A stretch of DNA of 23,988 nt, from contig CACMGM010000011.1 of the NCBI GenBank assembly GCA_902613275.1, forward strand, positions 1 to 23,988, written 5' to 3'. The notes below the pieces were generated by a model. The model had not been told where the DNA came from, did not search any database, and worked only from the letters and a program-made list of their open reading frames with translations. Of the stretch, positions 15,522 through 22,734 are shown one piece after another. The stretch's first letter is position 1. Every line of letters begins with the position of its first letter. The position numbers and the translations under genes are program-made. The DNA is from an uncultured Alphaproteobacteria bacterium (GTDB lineage: Bacteria; Pseudomonadota; Alphaproteobacteria; HIMB59; GCA-002718135).

Positions 15522-16399
15522 TAATTATAATGGATCCTTCCCTCAATATATCTAAACTGAAAAATAGTTATCAATAGAACAATTAACATCATAACAATTG
15601 ATTGTGCTCCTGCACTTCCTAAATCTAAACCCCTAAAACCGTCAATATAGGCTTTATAGACCAAGGTTTTTGTTTCTCCACCTGGAGCTCCAATGGTCGT
15701 AGTATCAATAATTCCAAAAGTGTCGAAAAAACCATAAGTAATATTTATTATTATTAAAAAAAAGGTTGTTGGCATCAATAACGGAAATGTAATGGTCCAG
15801 AAACGTCTAAAATTACTTTTACAATCAATTAGTGATGCTTCAATAATAGATTTTTGAATTGTCTGAAGTCCAGCTAGAAAAAAAATAAAGTTTGCACTAA
15901 TCTGTTTCCAAGAAGAAGCTATAAACAAATAAATGTATGCATCATAGACATTATCAGTCCAATCAAAACCCCAAAGAAAATTTAATAAATTGTAAACCAT
16001 GCCAAATCGTTCACTAAAAAAATATTGTGCTGTTACTCCAACTACTGCTGGTGCTATTGCATAAGGCCAAATTAAAAGGGTTTTATATGCACTTTTACCA
16101 TGGATTACATTATTTGCTTGTACAGCCAAAAGCAATCCAAGAGAACATGAAATAAATGTAATTACAAAAATATAGATCATTGTAAATTTAAATGCAGTAA
16201 GATAGGAGCTATCTGTCATAGCAAAAGTAAAATTATCAATCCCAGCAAAATATCTTCCAAATCCAAATGCATCTTGAATTGTAAAAGCATCTGTAAAAGT
16301 TTGAACAATTGGCCAATATAAAAAAATAAAAATTATAATTAGCGTTGGAGCCGCAAAGAAATATTGTGAAAACCTTGAATCAAACTGAACTTTTTTCAT
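15521..16399 (-). CDS. ugpA: Glycerol-3-phosphate ABC transporter permease UgpA
   Basis: A 292-residue permease with about six membrane segments. Its ATPase-docking loop reads IIEASLIDCKSNFRRFW, keeping the EA..ID frame but replacing the usual Gly-Ala after Asp with Cys-Lys. The closing FPLLMP matches UgpA/MalF. It starts 57 nt after ugpB, across a strong hairpin, with no clear ribosome site. It pairs with UgpE to form the channel. Confidence 0.88.
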   Translation of the reverse strand: MKKVQFDSRFSQYFFAAPTLIIIFIFLYWPIVQTFTDAFTIQDAFGFGRYFAGIDNFTFAMTDSSYLTAFKFTMIYIFVITFISCSLGLLLAVQANNVIHGKSAYKTLLIWPYAIAPAVVGVTAQYFFSERFGMVYNLLNFLWGFDWTDNVYDAYIYLFIASSWKQISANFIFFLAGLQTIQKSIIEASLIDCKSNFRRFWTITFPLLMPTTFFLIIINITYGFFDTFGIIDTTTIGAPGGETKTLVYKAYIDGFRGLDLGSAGAQSIVMMLIVLLITIFQFRYIEGRIHYN

Positions 16400-16407
16400 T
16401 TAATATA

Positions 16408-16432
16408 AAAAGGAGGACTGTGTCCTCCTTTT
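16408..16432 (-). terminator. Intercistronic attenuator between ugpB and ugpA
   Basis: A perfect 11-bp stem (AAAAGGAGGAC / GTCCTCCTTTT) with a 3-nt loop; on the transcribed minus strand it ends in a short T-run leading to ugpA. It has the same position as the hairpin at 8141 in the other transporter operon, so partial termination after the binding-protein gene is likely. Confidence 0.8.
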
Positions 16433-16455
16433 GTTAAGTATTTATTACAATATGA

Positions 16456-17760
16456 TTATAGAGTTTTTGCAAACTGAGCTAATAGCTTAGCCGCACCTTC
16501 ATCCATATTTTTCATACCCTGCTCAATTGAAATTTCACCTTTAAGCATTAAGGGTACATTTTCATAAATAACCTCTCTAATTTGAGGCCAGTTACCAGCT
16601 CGATAACCACCAGGTATTGTTGATCCAGTTAAACTTAACTGATCTCCAACAGCTTTATGATAAGGAGATGTTCTGTAGAAATTGATAGTTTCAGCTAACT
16701 CAATCCCTCCTTTTGTTACCGCAGAATAACCTGTCATATTGTGATAATATAAGTCAATTTCTGGAGAGCCCATAAATTTTATAAACTCCATTAAGCCTTT
16801 ATATTCTTCTTCAGTATGACCATTAAGTATCCAGTTTGCAGCTCCTCCAATAAAAGTTGGATATTCTTTTCCTCCAGTTATTGAGCTCCAATATGGTATT
16901 GGGTTTGTTGTAAAATTAGGTACTACACCTTTCATACCACCAAAAGAAGCAGCAGAACCAAACCAAAATGCAGCTTTACCTTCTGTAAATGGTGCTTGGT
17001 TATCACCCCACGCTCTACCTTTATATTCATACCAACCTTTATCGTACCACTCTTTAACTTTTGTCCAGTGGGTAATAAATTCTGGTGAATTAAATAAAGT
17101 TTTTGTTGGAACACCATCAAAACCGTTGTTTTGATCTAGCATTAAAAGATTGTGTCTTGAAAAGAAATTTTCTGTCCAAATCCATGGGCTATGACTTTGC
17201 AATAATGGAAAGTAACCCGCATCTTTTATTTTTTGTGCAATTTGTTCAAATTCTTCATAAGTTTTAGGAACTTCTACACCAACTTCTTCTAGTATATCCA
17301 TATTAGCATACATTAAGCAAGTTGAACTGTTAAAAGGAACTCCGATCATTTTTCCATCTGAGTCTGCGTAGAAATTTTTAATCCCAGGAATATAGTCATC
17401 TGCATTAATGTCTAAACCATATTTCTCAGCCATTTCTTCAAACCCGATTACAACACCATTTTTTACTTGAGCGACCATTATTGCAGCACCAGCATCATAA
17501 ACTTGTGAATAGTGAGGTTGATCACCAGCTCTGAAAGCTGCTATAGTTGCTGCCATGTTGTCTTCGTAACTTCCTTTACCAGTTGGAATTACGACATAAT
17601 CATCTTGTGAGGCATTAAACCTATTTGCTATTTCAATTATTACATCTCCTAAGAAACCACTGTTTCCATACCACCAGTTAATTTCTGTTTTTGCAAAAGC
17701 GGGAGAAGTAAAAAATAAAATGGCAATTAAAGTTGCTATTCTATTAAAAAAGTTTTTCAT
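16456..17760 (-). CDS. ugpB: sn-Glycerol-3-phosphate/glycerophosphodiester-binding protein UgpB
   Basis: A 434-residue periplasmic binding protein close in length to E. coli UgpB (438). A signal peptide ends near AFA (residue 23). Shared UgpB segments are GSYEDNMAATIAAFRAGDQP (63-82), YDAGAAIM, the hinge GVPFNSSTCLMYANMD and the C-terminal GYRAGNWPQIREV, which holds the Arg region used for ligand phosphate binding. This is the closest match to true UgpB among the three binding proteins in the window. A GGAG site lies 8-9 nt before the ATG. The role is uptake of glycerol-3-phosphate or its diesters as phosphate sources. The upstream region carries 11-nt-phased repeats. Confidence 0.92.
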   Translation of the reverse strand: MKNFFNRIATLIAILFFTSPAFAKTEINWWYGNSGFLGDVIIEIANRFNASQDDYVVIPTGKGSYEDNMAATIAAFRAGDQPHYSQVYDAGAAIMVAQVKNGVVIGFEEMAEKYGLDINADDYIPGIKNFYADSDGKMIGVPFNSSTCLMYANMDILEEVGVEVPKTYEEFEQIAQKIKDAGYFPLLQSHSPWIWTENFFSRHNLLMLDQNNGFDGVPTKTLFNSPEFITHWTKVKEWYDKGWYEYKGRAWGDNQAPFTEGKAAFWFGSAASFGGMKGVVPNFTTNPIPYWSSITGGKEYPTFIGGAANWILNGHTEEEYKGLMEFIKFMGSPEIDLYYHNMTGYSAVTKGGIELAETINFYRTSPYHKAVGDQLSLTGSTIPGGYRAGNWPQIREVIYENVPLMLKGEISIEQGMKNMDEGAAKLLAQFAKTL

Positions 17761-17885
17761 AATTAATCTCCAAAATGAAAAAAATATTTTATGTTTTTTA
17801 AATATTTTTAAAAAAAATATTACGATTAGATTAAATAACTTATTAATTTTCGACTAGATATTTTTATAAAATCACTTTTTTAATA

Positions 17886-17918
17886 GATATGAAACAAAAT
17901 TGAAAAAAATTTGAAACA
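17886..17918 (-). promoter_or_regulatory. Putative triple Pho-box half-sites upstream of ugpB
   Basis: On the minus strand three adjacent 11-nt units begin TGTTTCA, TTTTTCA and TGTTTCA, in exact 11-nt phase (plus-strand TGAAACA at 17890 and 17912, TGAAAAA at 17901). The arrangement resembles PhoB direct repeats and lies about 125-160 nt before the ugpB ATG. The distance to the start is long, and no clear -10 was identified. Confidence 0.45.
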
Positions 17919-17971
17919 CTTGATATAAGAAATTTTTATTTCACATTTTATTTCTTATTTTTTAATTAGCT

Positions 17972-18011
17972 TTTTAACGATTTTTTAACATTTTAATATT
18001 AATGATATAAT
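17972..18011 (+). promoter_or_regulatory. Promoter of the PlsC-like gene with Pho-box-like repeat
   Basis: TTAAC occurs at 17974 and again at 17985, 11 nt apart, each preceded by a T-run. A consensus -10, TATAAT, lies at 18006-18011, 16 nt after the second half-site. The ATG at 18017 falls 6 nt after the -10, where transcription should begin, so the message may be leaderless. No ribosome site is present, which agrees. Confidence 0.5.
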
Positions 18012-18016
18012 ACTTT

Positions 18017-18859
18017 ATGAAAATTAATAAAGCAGCGCTTACCTTTTCTAACTCTGAAGTTAATCCTATTGGAAAGATTATAATTCAATTAACCGAATTA
18101 GGAACGGGTAAAATTAAGTTAGTTAAGTTATATGACCAATATTTAAGAGAAAATTTACCTCCAGAGAATTTTTGGCATGATGCAATTGAAAGATTAGATC
18201 TCCGTGTTCAGACACATTATCATTCTAAAAGTAATATTCCTAAAAATGGCAAACTTGTAGTAATCGCTAACCATGCATTTGGAATAGCTGATGGGCTTAC
18301 AATATGCTCTTTAATTAGTAAAATTAGACAAGATTACAAAATTATTACGCATAAAGTTTTACAAGGAGCAGATCTTATTAAGGACAAAATCATTCCTCTT
18401 GATTTTTCTAAAAACAAAAATGCTTTAATAAATAATATCGCTGCACGTAAAGAAAGTGAAGAACACTTAAGAAATAATGGGGTACTTATTATTTTTCCAT
18501 CAGGATCAGTTTCAACGAAACCAAAATTAAAAAAGGGAATCAAAGCAATAGATGGTGATTGGAAACAATTTACTTCTAAAATAATAATGAAAAATCAATC
18601 ACCTGTTCTCCCCATTTTTTTTGAAGGACAAAATAGTGAACTTTTTCATGTTGCTGATAAAATTGGGCAAGTTTTTCGATATTCTTTAATGATATATGAA
18701 CTTAAAAGAAGAATGGGAAAAAAAATTGATGTTCATATTGGACAAAGAATACCTTTTGAAACCATAAAAGAAATTGGCAATCTTATTGAGATTACAAAAT
18801 TTTTAAGAGATAGTACTTATAGATTAGATCCTAGTAATAAAAACTCAATATTAAATTAA
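18017..18859 (+). CDS. PlsC-family lysophospholipid acyltransferase
   Basis: A 280-residue acyltransferase that would transfer an acyl chain to a lyso-lipid at the inner membrane face. The catalytic block is NHAFGIADG (85-93), with His86 and Asp92 spaced His-x5-Asp as in the hemolysin-like subgroup (NHPTGIADG) instead of the usual His-x4-Asp. FPSGSVST (160-167) replaces the FPEG motif, and PVLPIFFEG follows. No clear transmembrane helix is seen. Placement among phosphate-starvation genes suggests a role in making phosphorus-free lipids such as ornithine lipids (OlsA-like), but no OlsB partner is visible, so that is inference. Divergent from ugpB across 256 nt. Confidence 0.75.
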   Translation: MKINKAALTFSNSEVNPIGKIIIQLTELGTGKIKLVKLYDQYLRENLPPENFWHDAIERLDLRVQTHYHSKSNIPKNGKLVVIANHAFGIADGLTICSLISKIRQDYKIITHKVLQGADLIKDKIIPLDFSKNKNALINNIAARKESEEHLRNNGVLIIFPSGSVSTKPKLKKGIKAIDGDWKQFTSKIIMKNQSPVLPIFFEGQNSELFHVADKIGQVFRYSLMIYELKRRMGKKIDVHIGQRIPFETIKEIGNLIEITKFLRDSTYRLDPSNKNSILN

Positions 18860-18914
18860 TACGTCTGTAAAAAAACAATTTTCATTTCAATTTTTATCCC
18901 TTTTTTTATCATGC

Positions 18915-18946
18915 CTTTAACAATTTTTTAATACTTCATATTTAAT
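18915..18946 (+). promoter_or_regulatory. Possible Pho-box-like repeat upstream of the beta-helix gene
   Basis: TTAAC (18917) and TTAAT (18928) are 11 nt apart, followed by AT-rich sequence with a possible -10 (TTTAAT, 18941). The pair resembles that before the acyltransferase gene. AAGGAG at 18954-18959 is the ribosome site for the ATG at 18966. Confidence 0.35.
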
Positions 18947-18965
18947 AATGATGAAGGAGATTTTT

Positions 18966-20378
18966 ATGAAAAATAATTTAATAATTACTTTTCTTATCTG
19001 TACTATAGTTTCTCTAACCAATGTTGTTTTAGCACATTCTTATGTGGTTTCTAATTCAAAGGATAGCGGTGATGGATCTATTAGAGCAGCTATAGAAAAT
19101 GCCAATAAGTCGGCTGGTGCAAATGTAATTTATATAAAGAGTGGAAATAATATTAAAATTTCATCATCTTTAAGTTATACTAGTACAGCACCATTATTTA
19201 TTTATGGTCAGGGCCAAACAATTCACGCTATGGATGATTTTACAATTCTTGAATCAACAAATGGCGGTGATATGTCTATACACTCACTAAATTTCAGAGG
19301 TCCTGGAGGTTTTAATATTGAAAACCGTGCTGATTTAGATGGTGTAGGTGGTAAAGGAATTTTGTTAAATGTTAGAGATAATCAATATGGAATGGTTAAA
19401 TTAGTTCTTAACGATGTAAAGGTTTCTGATGTTGCTAACCACGGGATTCATGTATCCGATTGCGATGTTGGTGCAACGTGTGGTGCAGGCGGGGGAGGAG
19501 CAGGCGGCGGTTCGCCAGCTTCTATTTCTGTTTCCTTAAATAATGTAGTTGTTGACAATGTTGGTCAAGGAATGTTTGATGCTGACGGTCTGCGTGTAGA
19601 TGAAAGAGACAATGGAGATCTAATTGCTTCTATTTTAAACTCTTCGTTTACGAGAGTCGGTGCAGATGGAGTAGAGCTTGATGAAGGTCAAGCTGGCTCA
19701 GTTATTGCACAGATTGAAAATACATCATTTAATAACAATGGTTATTATTGCCACCCAGATATTTTGGAGGCCTATCTCCCTGAAGAAGACGAAGGTGAAT
19801 TTGAAGATGGTCAGATGACTGAATCAGCTGTACCACCTGCTATTACTGGATCTCCAGATGATGGCTGTTTTGAAAGAGAAGTAAGTCTTTATGACAGTGG
19901 TTTTGTTGAAGAATATGAATTTGGTATTGATGTTGACGATGGATTTGATGTGGATGAAGCAGGTCCTGGAGATATCTACGCTGAAGTAACTCGATCAACA
20001 ATTATTGGTAACTGGGATGAAGGTCTTGACTTTGATGAGGAACAAGAAGGATCAATTAACATGACAATCATTGATACAATTGCACTAAGCAATACAGATG
20101 ACGGATATAAACATTCTGAAGAAGGTCCAGGAAATGTAAGTGCTTTTGTTATCAATTCATCATCTGAAGACAATGGTGGAAAAGGTTTTGTTTTCGAAGA
20201 AGAAGAAGCAGGCAATGTTATGATCATGGCACAAGATGTTACCACATCAAATAATGATGATAGTGATGGAACTGGAATGGAACTTGTCCAAGAAGATTCA
20301 GGTTATGGTATTGTCAGATCTATTTCTTCAAGTATCGCAGACGGATTTGATATAGAAGGCGTTGAGTCGATTAATTAA
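18966..20378 (+). CDS. Secreted acidic right-handed beta-helix repeat protein
   Basis: 470 residues from the ATG at 18966, chosen over 18948 because AAGGAG lies 6 nt before it and because it gives a clean signal peptide (1-23, ending LAHS). The N-terminal part (about 25-110) looks like the capping region of pectate-lyase-fold proteins. From residue 207 a 27-residue unit of the form DGxxxDExxxGxI repeats with starts at 207, 234, 325, 352, 379 and 406, plus a variant near 436. A Gly-rich loop (172-183) and a non-repeat insert (261-324) with Cys261 and Cys301 interrupt it. The acidic ladder suggests cation binding. No membrane anchor or autotransporter domain is seen, so it is probably periplasmic or released. 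The function is unknown. Its GC appears higher than its surroundings. Confidence 0.75.
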   Translation: MKNNLIITFLICTIVSLTNVVLAHSYVVSNSKDSGDGSIRAAIENANKSAGANVIYIKSGNNIKISSSLSYTSTAPLFIYGQGQTIHAMDDFTILESTNGGDMSIHSLNFRGPGGFNIENRADLDGVGGKGILLNVRDNQYGMVKLVLNDVKVSDVANHGIHVSDCDVGATCGAGGGGAGGGSPASISVSLNNVVVDNVGQGMFDADGLRVDERDNGDLIASILNSSFTRVGADGVELDEGQAGSVIAQIENTSFNNNGYYCHPDILEAYLPEEDEGEFEDGQMTESAVPPAITGSPDDGCFEREVSLYDSGFVEEYEFGIDVDDGFDVDEAGPGDIYAEVTRSTIIGNWDEGLDFDEEQEGSINMTIIDTIALSNTDDGYKHSEEGPGNVSAFVINSSSEDNGGKGFVFEEEEAGNVMIMAQDVTTSNNDDSDGTGMELVQEDSGYGIVRSISSSIADGFDIEGVESIN

Positions 20379-20391
20379 AAGCTAAATTCTT

Positions 20392-20421
20392 GAAGCTGGA
20401 TATATTCCAGCTTCAAATTTT
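20392..20421 (+). terminator. Rho-independent terminator after the beta-helix gene
   Basis: A perfect 9-bp stem GAAGCTGGA / TCCAGCTTC with loop TATAT (20392-20414) is followed by AAATTTTT. Its last bases coincide with the beginning of the ppk-end fragment. Confidence 0.8.
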
Positions 20422-20457
20422 TAAATTAGACTTAGCCCTAGATTTGTGTTTTGCTAA
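20413..20457 (-). pseudogene. Fragment of the ppk 3' end
   Basis: 45 nt nearly identical (3 mismatches) to 22735-22779, the last codons and stop of ppk on the minus strand. Read on the minus strand it encodes AKHKSRAKSNLKI and the same TGA, against AKLKSRAKSNLKI in the intact gene. The open frame continues only about ten codons further, without PPK similarity. It is a remnant left by rearrangement or insertion. Confidence 0.8.
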
Positions 20458-20707
20458 GTCCTTAAATTTTATATTCTTGCGCTTTCAGTGAATCAATTAT
20501 TAAGCGCTCTATCATTTTTCTTTTTTATTTTGGGTTAATTTTAATCTTTTTAATCAAACGGTAATATTGATTTTTTAAATTTTCTTAGGAATTTCCTTGA
20601 AATTCTTAAATAATAGGATTGAGCCTAATAACACAAAAACCGCTAAATATTAGTTCAAGTAATTGAAATAAAATTTTAACAAATTTTTATTATTTTTTAA
20701 TATTAAA

Positions 20708-21514
20708 ATGAAAGATCAGCAATCAGTTTCATATTATAGAACTATATGGATATCTGATCTTCATCTTGGAACAGAAAATAGCAAGAGTGAAATGCTTCTT
20801 GAATTTTTGAGATCAACAGATTCAAAATATTTATTTTTAGTTGGTGATATTATTGATGCATGGAGAATGAAAAAAAAAATTTATTGGCATCAAACTCATA
20901 ATGACATTATCCAGAAGATTTTGCGTAAAGCAAGAAAAGGTACAAAAGTTATATTTATCCCTGGTAATCATGACGAACTTGTAAAAAGTTACACAAGTTT
21001 TTCACTAGGGAATATATCAATAAAAAATAAGTTTACACACAAACTAGCTGATGGAAGAAATGCCCTTGTTTTACATGGTGATGAATTTGATGCAGTTATA
21101 ATAAATGCTAAATGGCTGGCAAGTATTGGGTCATCCCTATACGAATTTATATTAAAGTTGAATAACTATCTAAATTTTGTCAGAAGAAAACTAGGTCTGT
21201 CTTATTGGTCATTATCTCAATTTCTCAAACATCAAACAAAAAGAGCCACGAATTTCATTTCTAACTTTGAGTTTGCCGTATCTGATAGTGCCAAAAGAGC
21301 AAATGCCGATGTTGTTGTGTGCGGCCATATTCATAAGCCCGTTATAAAAAAATTAAATGGAGTGTTATATTGCAATGATGGTGATTGGGTTGAGAGTTGT
21401 TCTGCGCTAGTGGAAAATAAAGAGGGACAATTATCCCTTATTGACTGGTCAATTGAAAGAGAAAAAATTTTTCAACATAAACATAACAAACTAGCAGAAA
21501 GTGTATCAGTGTGA
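20708..21514 (+). CDS. plcP: PlcP-type metallophosphoesterase (phospholipase C, lipid remodelling)
   Basis: A 268-residue calcineurin-like phosphoesterase of the PlcP family, which releases diacylglycerol from phosphatidylglycerol or phosphatidylethanolamine during phosphate starvation. The metal blocks are SDLHLG (16-21), GDIIDAW (46-52), PGNHDE (85-90), HGDEFD (123-128) and GHIHKP (206-211). The C-terminal NDGDWVESCSALVE (223-236) is characteristic of the LpxH-like/PlcP branch. No signal peptide is present; action at the inner membrane face is expected. The last 4 nt overlap the start of agt. Pairing with the glycosyltransferase strongly supports PlcP over LpxH. No ribosome site was found before the ATG. 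Confidence 0.9.
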   Translation: MKDQQSVSYYRTIWISDLHLGTENSKSEMLLEFLRSTDSKYLFLVGDIIDAWRMKKKIYWHQTHNDIIQKILRKARKGTKVIFIPGNHDELVKSYTSFSLGNISIKNKFTHKLADGRNALVLHGDEFDAVIINAKWLASIGSSLYEFILKLNNYLNFVRRKLGLSYWSLSQFLKHQTKRATNFISNFEFAVSDSAKRANADVVVCGHIHKPVIKKLNGVLYCNDGDWVESCSALVENKEGQLSLIDWSIEREKIFQHKHNKLAESVSV

Positions 21515-22506
21515 AAAAATTAGCGATCATTACCGATGCTTGGCTTCCTCAAGTTAATGGTGTTGTAAATACATACCTACATATTAATCCATTTTTAAAA
21601 CAAAAGTATCAAATTGAAGTACTCCACCCAATGATGTTTACTAATTTTAGTTATCCTTGGTATAAGGAAATAAAAATAGCAATTAATACAAAAAAAATAA
21701 CAGAAAAATTTTTTGGTGATTATGATCCAGATGTTATACATATTGCCACTGAAGGACCAGTTGGAATTGCGGGGAAAAAATTCTGTGAGAATAATAAGTT
21801 GAGATATACAACCTCTTTTCATACGAGATTTCCAGAATATATAGAGCAGAGAATAATGATACCAAAAATAATTGGGTATTCTTTTTTAAAAAATTTTCAT
21901 AAAAATGCATGTAATGTATTGGTCCCAACAGTATCTATGCGAAACGAATTAACTAAATATCAATTTCAAAATCTTAAAATTTGGTCAAGGGGAGTTAATA
22001 CTGAATTATTTAATCCTTTAAAAAGAAAAAAAGAAATGAAAAAGTATATTGTTTACATTGGTAGAGTTTCATTAGAAAAAAACATCGAAGCGTTTTTAGA
22101 AATAAGAACTAAGATGGATAAAATTGTTGTTGGAGATGGTCCAGAAAAGCAACGATTACAAAATAAATATCCATATGTATCTTTCGTTGGGATGAAAAAA
22201 GGTCAAGACTTAGCAAATTATTATGCAAATGCTGAAGCGTTGGTATTCCCATCCAAAACAGATACATTTGGAAATGTAATTTTAGAGTCTTTAGCCTCTG
22301 GAACACCAGTGGCTGCTTACCCAGTAACAGGTCCTAAAGATATTTTAAAAAACTCATTAATTGACAGTCTTGATAATAATATTGAAAACTCACTTAAAAA
22401 AGCCTTAAAGATTGATAGAAATGATTGTAGAAAATTTGCAATGCAATTTACTTGGGATAGATGTGCAAATCAATTTCTATCAAATATTGTAAATGCAAAA
22501 AATTAA
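21511..22506 (+). CDS. agt: Agt-type diacylglycerol glycosyltransferase (GT4)
   Basis: A 331-residue GT4 glycosyltransferase that, downstream of PlcP, attaches glucose or glucuronate to diacylglycerol to make phosphorus-free membrane glycolipids. The N-terminal acceptor-domain motif is TDAWLPQVNGVV (8-19) with HTRFPEY (104-110). Donor-domain motifs are YIGRVSLEKNI (182-192), VGDGPE (207-212) and FPSKTDTFGNVILES (246-260), followed by ASGTPV (262-267). It starts at GTG, overlapping the plcP stop (GTGA), so translation is coupled. It ends 21 nt before the truncated arsC remnant. Confidence 0.88.
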   Translation: MKKLAIITDAWLPQVNGVVNTYLHINPFLKQKYQIEVLHPMMFTNFSYPWYKEIKIAINTKKITEKFFGDYDPDVIHIATEGPVGIAGKKFCENNKLRYTTSFHTRFPEYIEQRIMIPKIIGYSFLKNFHKNACNVLVPTVSMRNELTKYQFQNLKIWSRGVNTELFNPLKRKKEMKKYIVYIGRVSLEKNIEAFLEIRTKMDKIVVGDGPEKQRLQNKYPYVSFVGMKKGQDLANYYANAEALVFPSKTDTFGNVILESLASGTPVAAYPVTGPKDILKNSLIDSLDNNIENSLKKALKIDRNDCRKFAMQFTWDRCANQFLSNIVNAKN

Positions 22507-22527
22507 TTTTAAAATTATAGTTACTAA

Positions 22528-22587
22528 GAAGTAAGAGATTCAATTTATAACAAATTGAAAGAACTAAAAAATTTATTTGAGAATTAA
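22528..22587 (+). pseudogene. Remnant of a second arsC (last 20 codons)
   Basis: This 60-nt stretch encodes EVRDSIYNKLKELKNLFEN and a TAA, matching the end of ArsC at 13426-13485 with one Phe-to-Tyr change and four silent changes. Nothing upstream resembles the rest of arsC; the preceding 21 nt are agt-downstream spacer. The silent-change pattern implies that it came from a functional, divergent arsC before being cut. Confidence 0.85.
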
Positions 22588-22670
22588 TGAAATTTAAAAA
22601 TTAGTTTAATTTATAAAAATTTAATATTCTATTAACACAGCTGTAAAAAATAAAATTTAAATACTTTTTA

Positions 22671-22719
22671 CCACTCACAGTATTATTTCTTCCCGCTTAT
22701 GTCCAATTATTGTGAGTGG
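22671..22719. repeat. Inverted repeat before ppk 3' end (second copy)
   Basis: CCACTCACA (22671-22679) pairs with TGTGAGTGG (22711-22719). The arms equal those at 13568-13616 while the loop differs. Again no T-run follows, so a canonical terminator is not supported. Confidence 0.7.
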
Positions 22720-22734
22720 GATTAAATTCTATTT

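Larger units (their letters stand above)
20379..20707. other. 329-nt intergenic region between beta-helix gene and plcP
   Basis: It holds the terminator (20392-20421), the ppk-end fragment (20413-20457) and then about 250 nt of AT-rich DNA without a convincing gene. A weak TTAAC at 20676 with TTATT 11 nt later and an AT-rich -10 region could form the plcP promoter. No RNA gene or riboswitch fold was recognised. Confidence 0.6.
22528..22731. repeat. Long direct repeat, right copy
   Basis: About 204 bp matching 13426-13628. Here the spacer and inverted repeat run straight into the 3' end of ppk, whereas in the left copy they run into ugpC. Confidence 0.9.

Noticed and set aside
18948..18965. 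Earlier in-frame ATG for the beta-helix protein
   Set aside because: The AAGGAG ribosome site lies inside this stretch and is correctly spaced for the ATG at 18966, which also gives a standard signal peptide.
18966..20378. Autotransporter or adhesin
   Set aside because: The C-terminus lacks a beta-barrel or anchoring domain; the repeat region runs to the end.
20458..20707. Small RNA gene or transposon remnant before plcP
   Set aside because: No stable stem-loop with terminator, inverted terminal repeats or transposase similarity was seen.
20708..21514. LpxH (lipid A pathway) instead of PlcP
   Set aside because: The overlap with a GT4 glycosyltransferase and the phosphate-starvation setting match PlcP-Agt; no lpx genes are near.
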